Shown piece after piece: positions 43,990 to 53,508 of a stretch of DNA of 64,000 nt; the stretch's first letter is position 1; every line of letters begins with the position of its first letter. The stretch spans positions 1 through 64,000 of the forward strand of contig JAPKCM010000023.1 of assembly GCA_028822935.1 (NCBI GenBank), written 5' to 3'. Source of the stretch: Akkermansiaceae bacterium. Lineage in GTDB: Bacteria > Verrucomicrobiota > Verrucomicrobiia > Verrucomicrobiales > Akkermansiaceae. Under the pieces are notes generated by a model, which ran no database searches, was not told the DNA's origin, and saw nothing but the letters and a program-made list of their open reading frames with translations. The position numbers and the translations under genes were made by a program.

Positions 43990-45816
43990 TTAACCCTCCA
44001 TCTTGGCTGCCTTGACCATGCGCTTCCGCACGTTGGGATCAAGGATGCGCTTGCGGAGACGAAGGTAGTTTGGAGTCACTTCGACGAGTTCATCGGGGTC
44101 GATATATTCGATGGCGCGTTCAAGGGAGAACTTAAGCGCGGGGGCGAGCTTAGCGGTGTTTTCCTTGGTGGCGGAGCGAATGTTGTCGAGCTTCTTAGCC
44201 TTGACCGGGTTGACTGGAAGGTCATCGGCGCGGGAGTTTTCGCCGACGATCATGCCGGTGTAAACTTCTTCGGTGGGGTTGACGAAGAGGGTTCCGCGGC
44301 CCTCGAGGGCGAGGAGTGAGTAGGCGGTCGCGGGACCGGTGTCCATCGAGACGAGGGTTCCAGCCTGGCGGGTCTGGATGGGCCCTGCCCATGGCTTATA
44401 CTCATCAAAGAGGTGCGACATGATGCCGTGGCCGGAGGTGATATTTACGAGCTCGAATTCGAAGCCGATGATGCCACGAGTCGGGATACTGGCAGTGATG
44501 AGGCTGCGGTCAGAGACGTCGTTGGTCTCCATATCCTGCAGGATACCTTTACGGTCATTCAGGACCTTCAAGATGGAATTCGCATACTGGCTCGGCATCT
44601 CGAGGTAGAGGACCTCCCATGGCTCGAGGCGCTTGTCGTTTTCATCGCGTTTGATAATAACAGTCGGTCGGGAAACGAGAACTTCGAAGCCTTCGCGGCG
44701 CATTGTCTCGACGAGAACGGCGATCTGCATCGCTCCACGAGCGGAGACGTTGAAGACGCCGGCAAGATCAGAATCTTCCACGTGAATGGAGACGTTGGTC
44801 TTCATCTCGCGGAAGAGACGATCACGGATGGCGCGAGACTGAACGTGCTTCCCATCTCTTCCAACGAACGGCCCATCATTGATGGAGAACTGCATCTGGA
44901 CGGAAGGGGGGTCGATGTTGACGGGAGGAAGTGCTTCCGCATTTTCGTCGCCTGCAAGAGTTTCGCCGATATCGGCATCTTCGAAGCCAGCGATGCCCAC
45001 GATGTTTCCAGCAACTCCGTCTTCGGTCTCCTGGATACCCATGTTGGTGTATTCGAAGACTTTCCCAATCTTGGTGCGGACCTTGGTGCCATCCTTGAGG
45101 AAGCGGAAAACGGTGTCGCCTTTCTTAATCGTGCCAGCGAGGATTTTACCAATCGCGATTCGGCCGACGTAGTCATCCCAATCGATATTGGAGACGAGCA
45201 TTTTGAGAGGGACATCTTGATCGACTACCGGAGCTGGGATGTGCTCGATGATGGCCTCGATGAGAGGAACGCAGTCACCTTCAGTCGCTAGGTGAGAAGC
45301 TGAGAAATACCCGTTCTTAGCTGAACCGTAAAGGGTGGGGGCGTCGAACTGATCTTCGGTGGCATCAAGCTCAAGGAAGAGCTCAAGGACCTTTTCGTGG
45401 ACGGCAAGGGGATCAGAGTTGGGACGGTCGATCTTATTGACGACGATGATGGGCTTAAGGCCTTCCTGGAGGGCTTTGCGGAGCACGAAGCGGGTCTGGG
45501 CCTGGGGGCCGCCGAAGGCATCGACAACGAGAATGACACCGTCGACCATTTTCATGACGCGCTCGACCTCGCCACCGAAGTCGGCGTGTCCCGGAGTATC
45601 CACGATATTGATGATCTTGTCTTTCCAGTGAACGGCGGTGTTCTTAGACTTAATAGTGATCCCTTTTTCACGCTCGAGGTCCATGGAATCCATGGCGCGT
45701 TCGGTGACGGCCTGGTTCTCACGGTAGGTTCCGCCGGCCTTTAGGAGTTCGTCGACGAGGGTTGTTTTGCCATGGTCAACGTGTGCGATGATGGCGAGAT
45801 TTCGGAACTTGGACAT
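43990..45816 (-). CDS. typA: translational GTPase TypA/BipA
   Basis: 608 residues. GTPase motifs are [17 protein letters not shown] (P-loop), the switch region with [24 protein letters not shown] (G3), and VVNKIDRPN (G4). Later domains contain [20 protein letters not shown] and [20 protein letters not shown], typical of EF-G-like domains III and V plus the TypA-specific C-terminal domain. It binds the ribosome and aids assembly and stress adaptation. Length matches the family. Confidence 0.98.
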   Translation of the reverse strand: MSKFRNLAIIAHVDHGKTTLVDELLKAGGTYRENQAVTERAMDSMDLEREKGITIKSKNTAVHWKDKIINIVDTPGHADFGGEVERVMKMVDGVILVVDAFGGPQAQTRFVLRKALQEGLKPIIVVNKIDRPNSDPLAVHEKVLELFLELDATEDQFDAPTLYGSAKNGYFSASHLATEGDCVPLIEAIIEHIPAPVVDQDVPLKMLVSNIDWDDYVGRIAIGKILAGTIKKGDTVFRFLKDGTKVRTKIGKVFEYTNMGIQETEDGVAGNIVGIAGFEDADIGETLAGDENAEALPPVNIDPPSVQMQFSINDGPFVGRDGKHVQSRAIRDRLFREMKTNVSIHVEDSDLAGVFNVSARGAMQIAVLVETMRREGFEVLVSRPTVIIKRDENDKRLEPWEVLYLEMPSQYANSILKVLNDRKGILQDMETNDVSDRSLITASIPTRGIIGFEFELVNITSGHGIMSHLFDEYKPWAGPIQTRQAGTLVSMDTGPATAYSLLALEGRGTLFVNPTEEVYTGMIVGENSRADDLPVNPVKAKKLDNIRSATKENTAKLAPALKFSLERAIEYIDPDELVEVTPNYLRLRKRILDPNVRKRMVKAAKMEG

Positions 45817-45909
45817 TGTTTTAGGAGCTAGACTCTGGAAGGAGAGTGGCGTGGCATGCCCTGACTCAGGAGGATTGGCAAGCTTGGTTTGCGGAAAATA
45901 GTGGCCTTT

Positions 45910-46305
45910 TTAGAAATCGGGACGCAGGATGTTTACTTCGTCGATGTGATCAAAATGGTGATCGGAGGTGAGGATCCAGGCTTCTTCCGCAATTGCGCAG
46001 GTGGCAATGGCGAGATCGGTGAGGGGAAGAACTCGTCCTTTTCGGTCAAGCTGCCACGCTCTTTTCCACGTTTGGTCCCATGTCATGACACGGGTGGGAG
46101 CGAAGCGCATGAGATCAAAAAACGACTCCAGCTGAGCTCGGGCCTTGAGGGATTTGATGCCACGGAGGACCTCGGCTTTGACTACTCCACAGGTCACGAG
46201 GTCGGTCGAGTCATAGCAGGAGAGGAGTTCGCGGACGGGATCGCGTCCGCGCTTCATGTAGTCCATGAAGACATTGGAATCGACGAGAACGGATTCCGGT
46301 TTCAT
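45910..46305 (-). CDS. vapC: PIN-domain toxin VapC
   Basis: 131 residues. The PIN motif SVLVDSNVFMDYMKRG has the first catalytic Asp, followed by VVKAEVLRGI (Glu), LTDLAIATCAI (Asp) and ILTSDHHFDHI. VapC enzymes are metal-dependent RNases, often acting on tRNA or rRNA. It overlaps vapB by 4 bp, so antitoxin is made first. All expected acidic residues are present. Confidence 0.93.
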   Translation of the reverse strand: MKPESVLVDSNVFMDYMKRGRDPVRELLSCYDSTDLVTCGVVKAEVLRGIKSLKARAQLESFFDLMRFAPTRVMTWDQTWKRAWQLDRKGRVLPLTDLAIATCAIAEEAWILTSDHHFDHIDEVNILRPDF

Positions 46306-46556
46306 TTCTTCTTTTTAGGGGAATCATTAGCGGGTTCCTCAGCAACCATGATGGCATCTGGCGAATAGTCCTCATAGAAGGCGTCTTTCAATTCATCAGG
46401 GGTCAATCCCAAGCCCTTCTTCATAAAGGCACGCAGTTTCTTGCGACGGTCCAGCTCACGCAAGGAGAAATCGATCGCTTCGGTTTTCGTTTCAAAGTGG
46501 TGAGCCTTCATGACTTCCGCCAATAGATGCTCATCAATATGTAATGTCATCTTCAT
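46302..46556 (-). CDS. vapB: VapB-type antitoxin
   Basis: 84 residues from the ATG at 46556, with MKMTLHIDEHLLAEVMKAH and KTEAIDFSLRELDRRKKL, the ribbon-helix-helix pattern of VapB family antitoxins. The C-terminal part, acidic then Lys-rich (KKKK), would wrap the toxin. An upstream in-frame GTG at 46565 lies inside the operator palindrome and is less likely. It neutralises and represses the vapBC unit. Confidence 0.88.
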   Translation of the reverse strand: MKMTLHIDEHLLAEVMKAHHFETKTEAIDFSLRELDRRKKLRAFMKKGLGLTPDELKDAFYEDYSPDAIMVAEEPANDSPKKKK

Positions 46557-46574
46557 GCCATACACGGTATGGCA
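46556..46574. promoter_or_regulatory. vapBC operator palindrome
   Basis: Perfect inverted repeat TGCCATAC (46556-46563) and GTATGGCA (46567-46574) with a 3-nt spacer. It directly abuts the vapB start codon, the usual place for autoregulation by the VapBC complex. Confidence 0.75.
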
Positions 46575-46614
46575 AGGGGTGAGTTTGTAAAGCTGAAAGG
46601 TGGAGTAGCGGTGG

Positions 46615-47574
46615 CTAAGGGAGGACCTTGAGCCCGTTGGTTCCAGCGTGGAGGTAGCGGTAGGCGACGAGGGAGGTCATCCAGACGACAGGAATGGCGA
46701 TGATGAGACCGACGAAGAGAGCGATAAAGCCAGCGACCACGATGAGAATGGAGATGATCGCAAGGCCTAAGCGGGAGAAGGTGTTTTCCCGGGTGAGCCG
46801 ATAGCTGTATTTAAGGGCGCTGATGGCATCGAGTTTTTTTTCGACGATCGCTTCCATGAAAAATCCGAAGCGAAGGGCAATGAAAATTCCGGGGATGATG
46901 AAGCAAATTAATCCTAGAACGAACATGATGACAAAAAAGAGAGTCGCGAGGGCTCCATTTAGGAACTTATTACCCTGTGAAAACATTTCGCCAACTTGTG
47001 GATGTTCACCACGAAGGATGCGTAGTCCGATGTGAGTTGTTCCGAGACTGAGAAAGATGGAGACACATTGGTTGATGAGTCCGCCGATGAGAGAAAGAGG
47101 ACTTCCGGAATTAGTCTGCAAATCGTGTTCATTCATCTGGACATCCGACTGTCCACCAAAGATGAGGGTGGTGACGATCCCGACGCCGAAGGAAATGGCG
47201 AGATAGATGAGACCAACTAAGCAGATCGTGCCAAAGTTTGCGAAGGTGTGCTTCCAGCCTTGTCCGAGGCAAAACCCGATATCGAGAGGGATTGGAGGCT
47301 CGGGAGGCTCTTCCAATCCGGGGGCAGCTATTGTGGGTTCAAGAGCAACGCTTGTTGCGGGTGCCGAATATGGATTGGATGGATCTGAGATCGCTTGTGG
47401 GATGAGGTCAGGGATTGCTGAGGCCGGGACCCAATTCGCTTCACCCTCTGTCCAGACAAGTGTCGACGGAGAAAGTCCTTCTGCGAGGAGTTGCTGGAGG
47501 TCGGAAAAAGAAACGGGGCCTTCCTGCGTTCCACCTTTCGAGTAAAACCACAGGCTGCTCGGTGATGTGTTCAT
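46615..47574 (-). CDS. GYF-domain (DUF4339) multipass membrane protein
   Basis: 319 residues. Residues 1-60 form a GYF_2-type domain (WFYSKGGTQEGPVSFSDLQ, TLVWTEGEANWVPAS). A proline-rich linker (EEPPEPPIPLDIG) is followed by about five hydrophobic segments (ICLVGLIYLAISFGVGIV, LGLICFIIPGIFIALRFGFF, IVVAGFIALFVGLIIAIPVV). The transmembrane part resembles DUF975-like integral proteins. Function is unknown; GYF_2 domains are thought to bind proline-rich ligands. It is 49 bp from the vapB region and unlikely to be co-regulated. Confidence 0.85.
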   Translation of the reverse strand: MNTSPSSLWFYSKGGTQEGPVSFSDLQQLLAEGLSPSTLVWTEGEANWVPASAIPDLIPQAISDPSNPYSAPATSVALEPTIAAPGLEEPPEPPIPLDIGFCLGQGWKHTFANFGTICLVGLIYLAISFGVGIVTTLIFGGQSDVQMNEHDLQTNSGSPLSLIGGLINQCVSIFLSLGTTHIGLRILRGEHPQVGEMFSQGNKFLNGALATLFFVIMFVLGLICFIIPGIFIALRFGFFMEAIVEKKLDAISALKYSYRLTRENTFSRLGLAIISILIVVAGFIALFVGLIIAIPVVWMTSLVAYRYLHAGTNGLKVLP

Positions 47575-47906
47575 TCCTGCGACTTAATCAGAGACGATGA
47601 ACTGGTGCCAGAAGGAATTCAGGCGGTTTCGGTCAAGAGCCGTCTCCAAGGGAGCACTTTGTAAAAAGATTTCCTGGAGTTGGAAAACTGGATGGGGCCG
47701 TGCGTAGGATCGGTATGGTTGGAAAACCATGCGCTGGTCGGGGAGATACTTTTGAGGTCTGGGAGGGACGCGCTCCCAATATTCGAACGGAATTAGGATC
47801 AGTTCTTAAGGAGATGGCATCGTCGGCTGACCTGCTCACGGCGAAGTGGGTGGCCCAGCCGAGTGCGCGCTCGTTCTGTAGGACCGACAGCCTCTGGAAG
47901 TTTCGG
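47575..47906. other. intergenic, nothing certain; hairpin-prone sequence
   Basis: No gene is supported. Frames overlapping here are shadows of the DAHP synthase or lack family features. It holds short GC-rich inverted motifs (for example GGGAGGGACGCGCTCCC near 47762), possibly small interspersed repeats. Confidence 0.5.
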
Positions 47907-48947
47907 CTACAGCTTTGCTGCGGCCTCGCGCACAATGCGCTCGGTGGTCTCCCAATCGATGCATTGATCGGTGATGGACTGGCCGTAGGTGAGTTGGTCG
48001 AGGGGCTGGGGGAACTTTTGATTCCCGGCGACGAGGTGGCTTTCGAGCATGGCTCCAATGACTGAAGTGGCGCCTTCGGCCCGTTGACGGATGATTTCTT
48101 CGAAGACGGCGGCCATTTTAGTGCAGTCCTTTCCGCAGTTGGCATGGGAGGCGTCGACCATGATGCCGGGAGCGAGCTTGTGTTTGAGAAGGATATCGCG
48201 GGTGGCTTTGATGGAGTCAGCGTCAAAGTTAGGGCCATCGTCGCCGCCACGGAGGATGAGGTGGCAGTCGGGATTTCCGGCGGTGGAAACGGCAGAGGCC
48301 ACTCCTTCAGAGGAGACTCCGAGGAATGTTTGAGGCTGGCTGGCGGCTTTGACGGCATTGATGGCTGCGGTGACATCGCCTGAAGTGGTATTTTTAAACC
48401 CGAGAGGCATGGAAAGGCCTGAGGCCATTTGGCGATGGGTCTGGCTTTCGCTCGTGCGAGCTCCAATGGCAGACCAGCTGATGAGGTCGGCAATATATTG
48501 CGGGGTGATGGGATCAAGGAGTTCGGTGGCGGTGGGCAGGCCGAGCGAAAGGGTCTCTTTGAGAAAGGCGCGCGCTTTTTCGAGTCCTTTTAGGATGTTG
48601 TCCGAGCCATCGAGATGAGGATCCATGATGAGTCCTTTCCAGCCGACGGTGGTACGTGGTTTTTCGAAGTAGACCCGCATAACGACGAGGATTTTGTCTT
48701 TCACTTCCTCTGCGAGGATCGCGAGCTTTTCGGCATAGCTTCGGCAAGCTTCGGTGTCGTGAATCGAGCAGGGGCCGACGATGAGCAGGAATCGAGAACC
48801 GGGGACGAAGAGCGATTTCTGAATCTCAGCGCGGGAATTGACGACGAGTTGCGCTTCCTCGGCGCTGGGTGCGGTTTCCCTCATGAGGAAGTCAGGCGAG
48901 GGGAGGACGGCGTTTTTGAGGACACGTAAATCGGAGACAGAAGCCAT
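47907..48947 (-). CDS. aroG: class I 3-deoxy-7-phosphoheptulonate (DAHP) synthase
   Basis: 346 residues from the ATG at 48947; the longer frame to 48986 uses a TTG and is not clearly better. It has FLLIVGPCSIHDTEAC, MRVYFEKPRTTVGWKGLI, DPHLDGSDNILKGLEKAR, GARTSESQTHRQMASGLS, MPLGFKNTTSGDV, ILRGGDDGPNFD and GIMVDASHANCGKD, all diagnostic of the AroG/F/H type. It condenses phosphoenolpyruvate and erythrose 4-phosphate as the first step of aromatic amino acid synthesis, usually feedback-regulated. Whether it is Phe, Tyr or Trp sensitive cannot be read by eye. Confidence 0.95.
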   Translation of the reverse strand: MASVSDLRVLKNAVLPSPDFLMRETAPSAEEAQLVVNSRAEIQKSLFVPGSRFLLIVGPCSIHDTEACRSYAEKLAILAEEVKDKILVVMRVYFEKPRTTVGWKGLIMDPHLDGSDNILKGLEKARAFLKETLSLGLPTATELLDPITPQYIADLISWSAIGARTSESQTHRQMASGLSMPLGFKNTTSGDVTAAINAVKAASQPQTFLGVSSEGVASAVSTAGNPDCHLILRGGDDGPNFDADSIKATRDILLKHKLAPGIMVDASHANCGKDCTKMAAVFEEIIRQRAEGATSVIGAMLESHLVAGNQKFPQPLDQLTYGQSITDQCIDWETTERIVREAAAKL

Positions 48948-49004
48948 GTGGAGGAGAGTTATTGAGTTTTCGGGTTCAGGTTTCAAGGCTCGGTTGATAG
49001 AGAT

Positions 49005-50078
49005 ATGACCATGAAGGCCGAAGGACTCCGATTATTAAAGGCTCTAACCCAGGCGCACAGCGTGCCGGGCTATGAGGATGAGGTGCGTGATATTTTCGTG
49101 GAAGAGCTCCGTGAACACGGAGAATTAGGGGCGGATCAGTGTGGGTCGGTGTATTGTCGGAAGGGGAAGGGCGCGAAGGTTTTGGTGGCAGGGCACATGG
49201 ATGAGGTGGGGTTTCGGGTGCAGGGTATTTTGCCGAATGGTTTTTTGAAATTGGTTCCGGTGGGGGGATGGTGGGGGCATACTTTGCTTGCCCAGCGAGT
49301 AGAGGTGAAGACTTCGCGAGGGGATAAAATCATCGGGACGATTGCGTCGAAGCCACCGCATTTTTTGCCCGAATCTGAGAGATCGAGAGTCTTGGGAGTG
49401 GAGAGTATGTTTGTCGATATTTCGGCAGCAACCCAGAGTGAGGCGGAAATGTGGGGAGTGAAATTGGGTGATCCGGTGTGCCCGGTGAGTCCGTGGACGC
49501 CGATGCGCCAGGAAGATCATTACATGACCAAGGCGTTTGATAATCGCGTAGGAATGGCGGGTGCGATTCAAGTGGGGCAAGTCGCGCAAGCGACGCCTTG
49601 TGAGTTGATCGTGGCGGGGACTGTGCAGGAAGAGGTTGGACTGCGAGGAGCGAAGGCCCTGGCGAACGTGCTGGAGCCCGATGTAGCAATCGTTTTAGAA
49701 GGTCCACCGGCCGATGATACGCCGGGGATGCCACTTTCGGAGAGCCAAGGTGCCTTGGGACGCGGGGTGCAGATTCGTTTGCACGATCCGAGTGCGATTA
49801 TGAATCCGCGCTTGGCACGGTTTGCGATCGAGACCGCAATTGAAGAGGGGATTCCTCATCAGGTGACCGTGCGGACGAGCGGCGGGACGGATGCAGGGTC
49901 TTTTAATATTGCGAATGAAGGGATTCCTTCAGTGGTGCTGGGAACTCCGGCGCGTTATATTCACTCTCACAACGGAATCATTTGTTCGGATGATTATCTC
50001 GCGATGGTGGCGCTGGTGCTTGCGATGGTGAAGCGACTTGATCAAGAGACAGTTAGTGGCTTTACGAAGTTTATCTAA
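49005..50078 (+). CDS. M42-family metallopeptidase (glutamyl aminopeptidase-like)
   Basis: 357 residues. Features are HSVPGYEDEVRDIFVEEL, KVLVAGHMDEVGFRV (metal His/Asp), TKAFDNRVGMAGAIQV, VAGTVQEEVGLRGAKALA (catalytic Glu pair), RTSGGTDAGSFNIANEGIPS and the late HSHNGIICSDDY (metal His). M42 enzymes are dinuclear cytosolic aminopeptidases that form dodecameric assemblies and finish peptide degradation. It is divergent from the DAHP synthase with a 57-bp gap. Confidence 0.93.
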   Translation: MTMKAEGLRLLKALTQAHSVPGYEDEVRDIFVEELREHGELGADQCGSVYCRKGKGAKVLVAGHMDEVGFRVQGILPNGFLKLVPVGGWWGHTLLAQRVEVKTSRGDKIIGTIASKPPHFLPESERSRVLGVESMFVDISAATQSEAEMWGVKLGDPVCPVSPWTPMRQEDHYMTKAFDNRVGMAGAIQVGQVAQATPCELIVAGTVQEEVGLRGAKALANVLEPDVAIVLEGPPADDTPGMPLSESQGALGRGVQIRLHDPSAIMNPRLARFAIETAIEEGIPHQVTVRTSGGTDAGSFNIANEGIPSVVLGTPARYIHSHNGIICSDDYLAMVALVLAMVKRLDQETVSGFTKFI

Positions 50079-50232
50079 CAAGCTTCTGGGAGTGGCGTGC
50101 CCCCGTTCCTGTTCAGGTCGATATCAAAGTCGTTCCGGTGCAGGATGATGGGGAGACCATTGAGAGTATTTCGAAAGGGTCAACATCGCCGATCGAGATC
50201 GATCCTGAGGTGAGGCAGGGGGATCCAGAGAG

Positions 50233-50727
50233 CTAATCGAGATTTCTGCGAGGCAAAACAACTTTTGACTTGCGAGGATTCCTCTGGGCTTCCTTGGGGC
50301 GATTCTGATCAGAAAGAAGGTCAGAAGACAATTTTCGTATTTTTGGATCTACGTAGTTAGTCGAGAACGTTTCACCACAGAAAATACAGGTAAAGCTGGG
50401 GCGACAAAGAACAGTGACAGCGAGTCGAAGCCGGTAGCTTTTGAGCAAAGAGGAGGCGTTGCGATGCATCGCGCATGTTTGGAGCGAGAGAAGAGACCCC
50501 TGACACAACTGGCACTGGGCCCTCGCGCAACAAATGAGGCTTAGAATACGAAAAAGGAATACCAAGGCCAGACTGCCTCCAGCGAAAATGACCGTATTGA
50601 GTTCTCTTTCTATAAGGATGTATACTGCTCCTCCCAGAAAGCAAAGAAGAGATAGGGCAGACAAGACAAAGAAGAAGCTTCCAAGCCTTAGGGCCCGGAC
50701 CATATGCTTGTGCCTTAAGTAGTGCAT
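50233..50727 (-). CDS. hypothetical membrane protein with zinc-ribbon-like cysteines
   Basis: 164 residues. Two membrane helices (about 17-38, FFFVLSALSLLCFLGGAVYI, and about 45-65) are followed by cysteine pairs (CQLCQG, CIFCGETF), a zinc-ribbon-like arrangement, and a basic tail. The sequence MHRNASSLLKSYRLRLAV lies between the cysteine pairs. The family is not recognised by name; it looks like a conserved membrane-anchored zinc-binding protein. Confidence 0.65.
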   Translation of the reverse strand: MHYLRHKHMVRALRLGSFFFVLSALSLLCFLGGAVYILIERELNTVIFAGGSLALVFLFRILSLICCARAQCQLCQGSLLSLQTCAMHRNASSLLKSYRLRLAVTVLCRPSFTCIFCGETFSTNYVDPKIRKLSSDLLSDQNRPKEAQRNPRKSKVVLPRRNLD

Positions 50728-51045
50728 AATTAACGAATACGAGAAATTTTGCGGCTCATCTTGAGTAAGGCTCTTCTTAAGAAGAGTTTTTATTTTTTAG
50801 CGATTCGATTAAGCGGAGTCGAGAAAATGCCGAGAAATTTTAAAGATGTTCAATATTTGTAACTTTGGATTTCTTACCACTTCATTTTTTCGTTTCCAAG
50901 TTGAAAGACATAGAATGATTCTTCCGATAAATACGGTTAGATCGCACTTTCTGTGTTCCTGATTTCCTGGTTGAGGGGAGATGCCAGGGCGCCGCTTTGC
51001 TTACCCTTCGCTACGTTAGGGCTCACCTTTGGTGCTTGGGAATTC
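50728..51045. other. AT-rich intergenic region with a hairpin and a GC-rich motif
   Basis: No gene is seen. The left part is AT-rich and probably holds the promoter of the leftward membrane protein; a hairpin at 50771 is listed separately. The right part (about 50980-51046) has a GC-rich stretch with internal inverted motifs that may be an interspersed repeat. Confidence 0.5.
50771..50798 (+). terminator. hairpin followed by T-rich tract
   Basis: CTCTTC (50771-50776) / GAAGAG (50781-50786) with TTAA loop, followed by TTTTTATTTTTT. It has the form of an intrinsic terminator on the plus strand, but no plus-strand gene ends nearby, so its role is uncertain. Confidence 0.5.
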
Positions 51046-52464
51046 CTACAGGATTGAGCCAGGAACGTAGTCGGCTGCTTCCGGATGTTCCTTTTTAGCG
51101 GAGGCGACGAGGCTTTGGAAGTGGGCGATTTGGTTGGGGGCGGCGCCGGCGTTGTTTTGGCTCGTTTCGAGGATGGAGGCGAGGGTGGCTTCGTCGAGGG
51201 GGAAGCGGTCGTCAGCACCGAGGCGGGTGACGAGGTTGTTTTCCATCACTTCGCCGGTGCGGAGGTCGTTGACGGTGGCGACGGCGTGCTCCTTGATAAT
51301 CTCGTGAGCGGTCTCGCGGCCGACTCCGGCTTTGACGGCTTCCATCATGAAGGTGGTGGTCATGAGGAAGGGGAAGTAGCGTGTGTTCTCGGCTCCGATG
51401 ACGGCTTCGTAGGCATCAATTTGACTGAGGATGGTGAGGAAGGTTTCGAAGAGTCCATCGGTGGCGAAGAAGGCGTCGGGGAGCATGACGCGTCGGACGA
51501 CGGAGCAGGAGACGTCGCCTTCATTCCATTGGTCGCCGGCGAGGCCTCCGGCCATCGTGAGGTAGCCTTTGAGGATGGTATGGAAGCCGTTGACGCGCTC
51601 GCAGGAGCGGGAGTTCATCTTGTGCGGCATGGCACTGGAGCCGGTCTGGCCGGGGGCGAATCCTTCCGAGGCGGTTTCGTGGCCGGCCATGAGGCGGAGG
51701 GTTTTGCAGAAGGAACTGGGTGCGCTGCCGAGATCCGTAAGGGCGCTGACGGTGGCGAGGTCGAGGCTACGCGGGTAGACTTGACCAACGTTGACGAAGA
51801 GGTCGGGGATGCCGAGGTGGCTGACGATGCGCTTTTCGAGGTCGGCTACTTTGGAGGCGTCGCCATTGAACAGTGAGATGGTGTCCATCTGGGTGCCGAC
51901 GGCTCCTTTGAGGCCGCGAACCTTGTAGTGGCCGATGAGATTTTCGAGAGAGGAGTAGGCACCGTGGAGTTCCTCGCCGAACATCGCGATACGCTTGCCG
52001 AAGGTGGTGGGCTGGGCCGCGACGTTGTGGGTGCGGGCAGTGATGATGAGGTCCTTCCACTGCTCGCTGCGCTCACCGAGGCGTGCGAGGGTGGTGACGG
52101 CTTTGTCGCGGATGATGAGGAGGGAGCGGAAGACCTGGAGTTGTTCGACGTTCTCGGTGAGGTCACGGGAGGTCATGCCTTTGTGGATGTGCTCGTGGCC
52201 GGCGAGGTCGTTGAACTCCTCGATGCGGGCTTTGACATCATGACGTGTGATGCGCTCGCGTTCGGCAATGGCGGGGAGGTTGACCTGGTTGATGACTTTT
52301 TCGTATGCGGCGATGGCGTCGGCCGGGATGTCGAGGCCGAGGTCGTGCTGGGCCTTCATGACGGCGATCCAGAACTCGCGTTCGAGGATGATGCGTCCTT
52401 CAGCGGACCAGATGTTGGCAATGGCGGGGGAGGCGTAGCGTTCGGCGAGGACGTTTTGGATCAC
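51046..52464 (-). CDS. purB: adenylosuccinate lyase
   Basis: 472 residues. It has AHEHIHKGMTSRDLTENV-like substrate-binding sequence (GHEHIHKGMTSRDLTENVE), THNVAAQPTTFGKR, and the fumarase/lyase signature GSSAMPHKMNS with the catalytic Ser loop. It catalyses two steps of purine synthesis, releasing fumarate from SAICAR and from adenylosuccinate. Length matches the family. Adjacent genes suggest an independent unit. Confidence 0.96.
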   Translation of the reverse strand: MIQNVLAERYASPAIANIWSAEGRIILEREFWIAVMKAQHDLGLDIPADAIAAYEKVINQVNLPAIAERERITRHDVKARIEEFNDLAGHEHIHKGMTSRDLTENVEQLQVFRSLLIIRDKAVTTLARLGERSEQWKDLIITARTHNVAAQPTTFGKRIAMFGEELHGAYSSLENLIGHYKVRGLKGAVGTQMDTISLFNGDASKVADLEKRIVSHLGIPDLFVNVGQVYPRSLDLATVSALTDLGSAPSSFCKTLRLMAGHETASEGFAPGQTGSSAMPHKMNSRSCERVNGFHTILKGYLTMAGGLAGDQWNEGDVSCSVVRRVMLPDAFFATDGLFETFLTILSQIDAYEAVIGAENTRYFPFLMTTTFMMEAVKAGVGRETAHEIIKEHAVATVNDLRTGEVMENNLVTRLGADDRFPLDEATLASILETSQNNAGAAPNQIAHFQSLVASAKKEHPEAADYVPGSIL

Positions 52465-52653
52465 AAAGGGAGGAAAATCCTAAAATCTAGAAATTGAAAC
52501 TCTAAATAAAATCAAATGTTCGAAATGAGTGCTTGTGAAATTGAAAGGGGAGAGTTTGTCGACAGATTTTGCAACTGGAGGAAAATTAAGGCAGATGGCT
52601 GAGGCAAAGGAGTTGGGGGCTGGACTTTTTGGGGGAGTGATGGAGATTTGGAT

Positions 52654-53091
52654 ATGATTGATGTGAAGCGATTGAAGGCGGTCTTGGGAGAGAATCCGGG
52701 GAAGAGCGTGCAGCTGGTGTTGCCGGGGGGTGAGGCGGTGCCGCAGCATTTTCATGTCACGGAGATTGGGGGGGTGCGGAAGGATTTTATTGATTGCGGG
52801 GGGACGCAGCGGGTGAACTCGACCTGCCTCATCCAGTGCTGGGTGGCGACGGATGTGGATCATCGGATTGGGACGGAGAAGGTGTTGAAGATCGTGGAGA
52901 TGGGCGCGAAGGTGCTGGTGGGTAATTTTTTGCCGGTGGAAATCGAGTATGAAGAGGGGGTGATCTCGCAGTATCCGCTTGATGAACTAGAGGTGACGGC
53001 TGAGGCAGTGGTGTTTCGTCTGACGACGAAGCACACGGATTGTCTCGCGAAGGAAAAGTGTGGAATTCCGGAGGCGGAAGAAGATTGCTGA
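52654..53091 (+). CDS. DUF6428 family protein
   Basis: 145 residues from the ATG at 52654; an in-frame TTG two codons upstream is less likely. The family pattern is present: LVLPGGEAVPQHFHVTEIG, VRKDFIDCGGTQRVNSTCLI, WVATDVDHRIG and the late CLAKEKCGIPEAEEDC, with conserved His and Cys residues that suggest metal binding. In other genomes DUF6428 genes often lie beside ArsR-type regulators; no such neighbour is visible here. Its function is unknown. Confidence 0.82.
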   Translation: MIDVKRLKAVLGENPGKSVQLVLPGGEAVPQHFHVTEIGGVRKDFIDCGGTQRVNSTCLIQCWVATDVDHRIGTEKVLKIVEMGAKVLVGNFLPVEIEYEEGVISQYPLDELEVTAEAVVFRLTTKHTDCLAKEKCGIPEAEEDC

Positions 53092-53196
53092 GGCCCGCTT
53101 GGAGGAGGCTGCTAGTTAGCGGCTCGCAAAAGGTATTTTAGTGGGATTTAGAGGCTCGGAACTTGGATTTATGGGCGGGATTTACTATACAAAGGA

Positions 53197-53508
53197 ATGA
53201 AATTTTCAGTGATGTTTCTTCTTGGTGTGATGAGACTGATGGTTGCTTGTCAGTAGGTGCAGGATATTGCGACTCCGGTGCCTTCGCCTCAGATGGCTCA
53301 GGCCAGCGGTAAGCCGTATCCTAAATTGAAAAGAGGACACGGCGTTTATATGCGCCAATGTGCTCAGTGTCATGAGCATCGGATTCCGTCTTCGGCGACT
53401 TTGCCTGAGTGGCATGACAAGGTCAGCGCGATGTCAATGCGGGCGGGAATTTCGAAAGAGGAAGAGAGAGATTTACAAATCTATCTGGGAGAGTTTTCAG
53501 ATCGCTAG
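53197..53508 (+). pseudogene. small c-type cytochrome lipoprotein, interrupted by an amber codon
   Basis: From the ATG at 53197, preceded by AAAGGA, the frame reads MKFSVMFLLGVMRLMVACQ, a lipoprotein signal with a lipobox ending VAC. TAG follows (53254-53256). In the same frame it continues VQDIATPVPSPQMAQASGKP and then MRQCAQCHEHRIP with a CXXCH haem motif and a helical tail. A GTG directly after the TAG could initiate an unexported form. One C-to-T change (CAG to TAG) would explain the break, as would a sequencing error. Confidence 0.6.

Noticed and set aside
47633-48517. 294-codon minus-strand frame over the DAHP synthase
   Set aside because: It is a Pro/Ser-rich shadow of the aro gene in another frame.
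53257-53508. Standalone cytosolic cytochrome starting at the GTG after the amber codon
   Set aside because: The in-frame lipoprotein signal upstream and the need for export to attach haem make a broken exported gene more likely.
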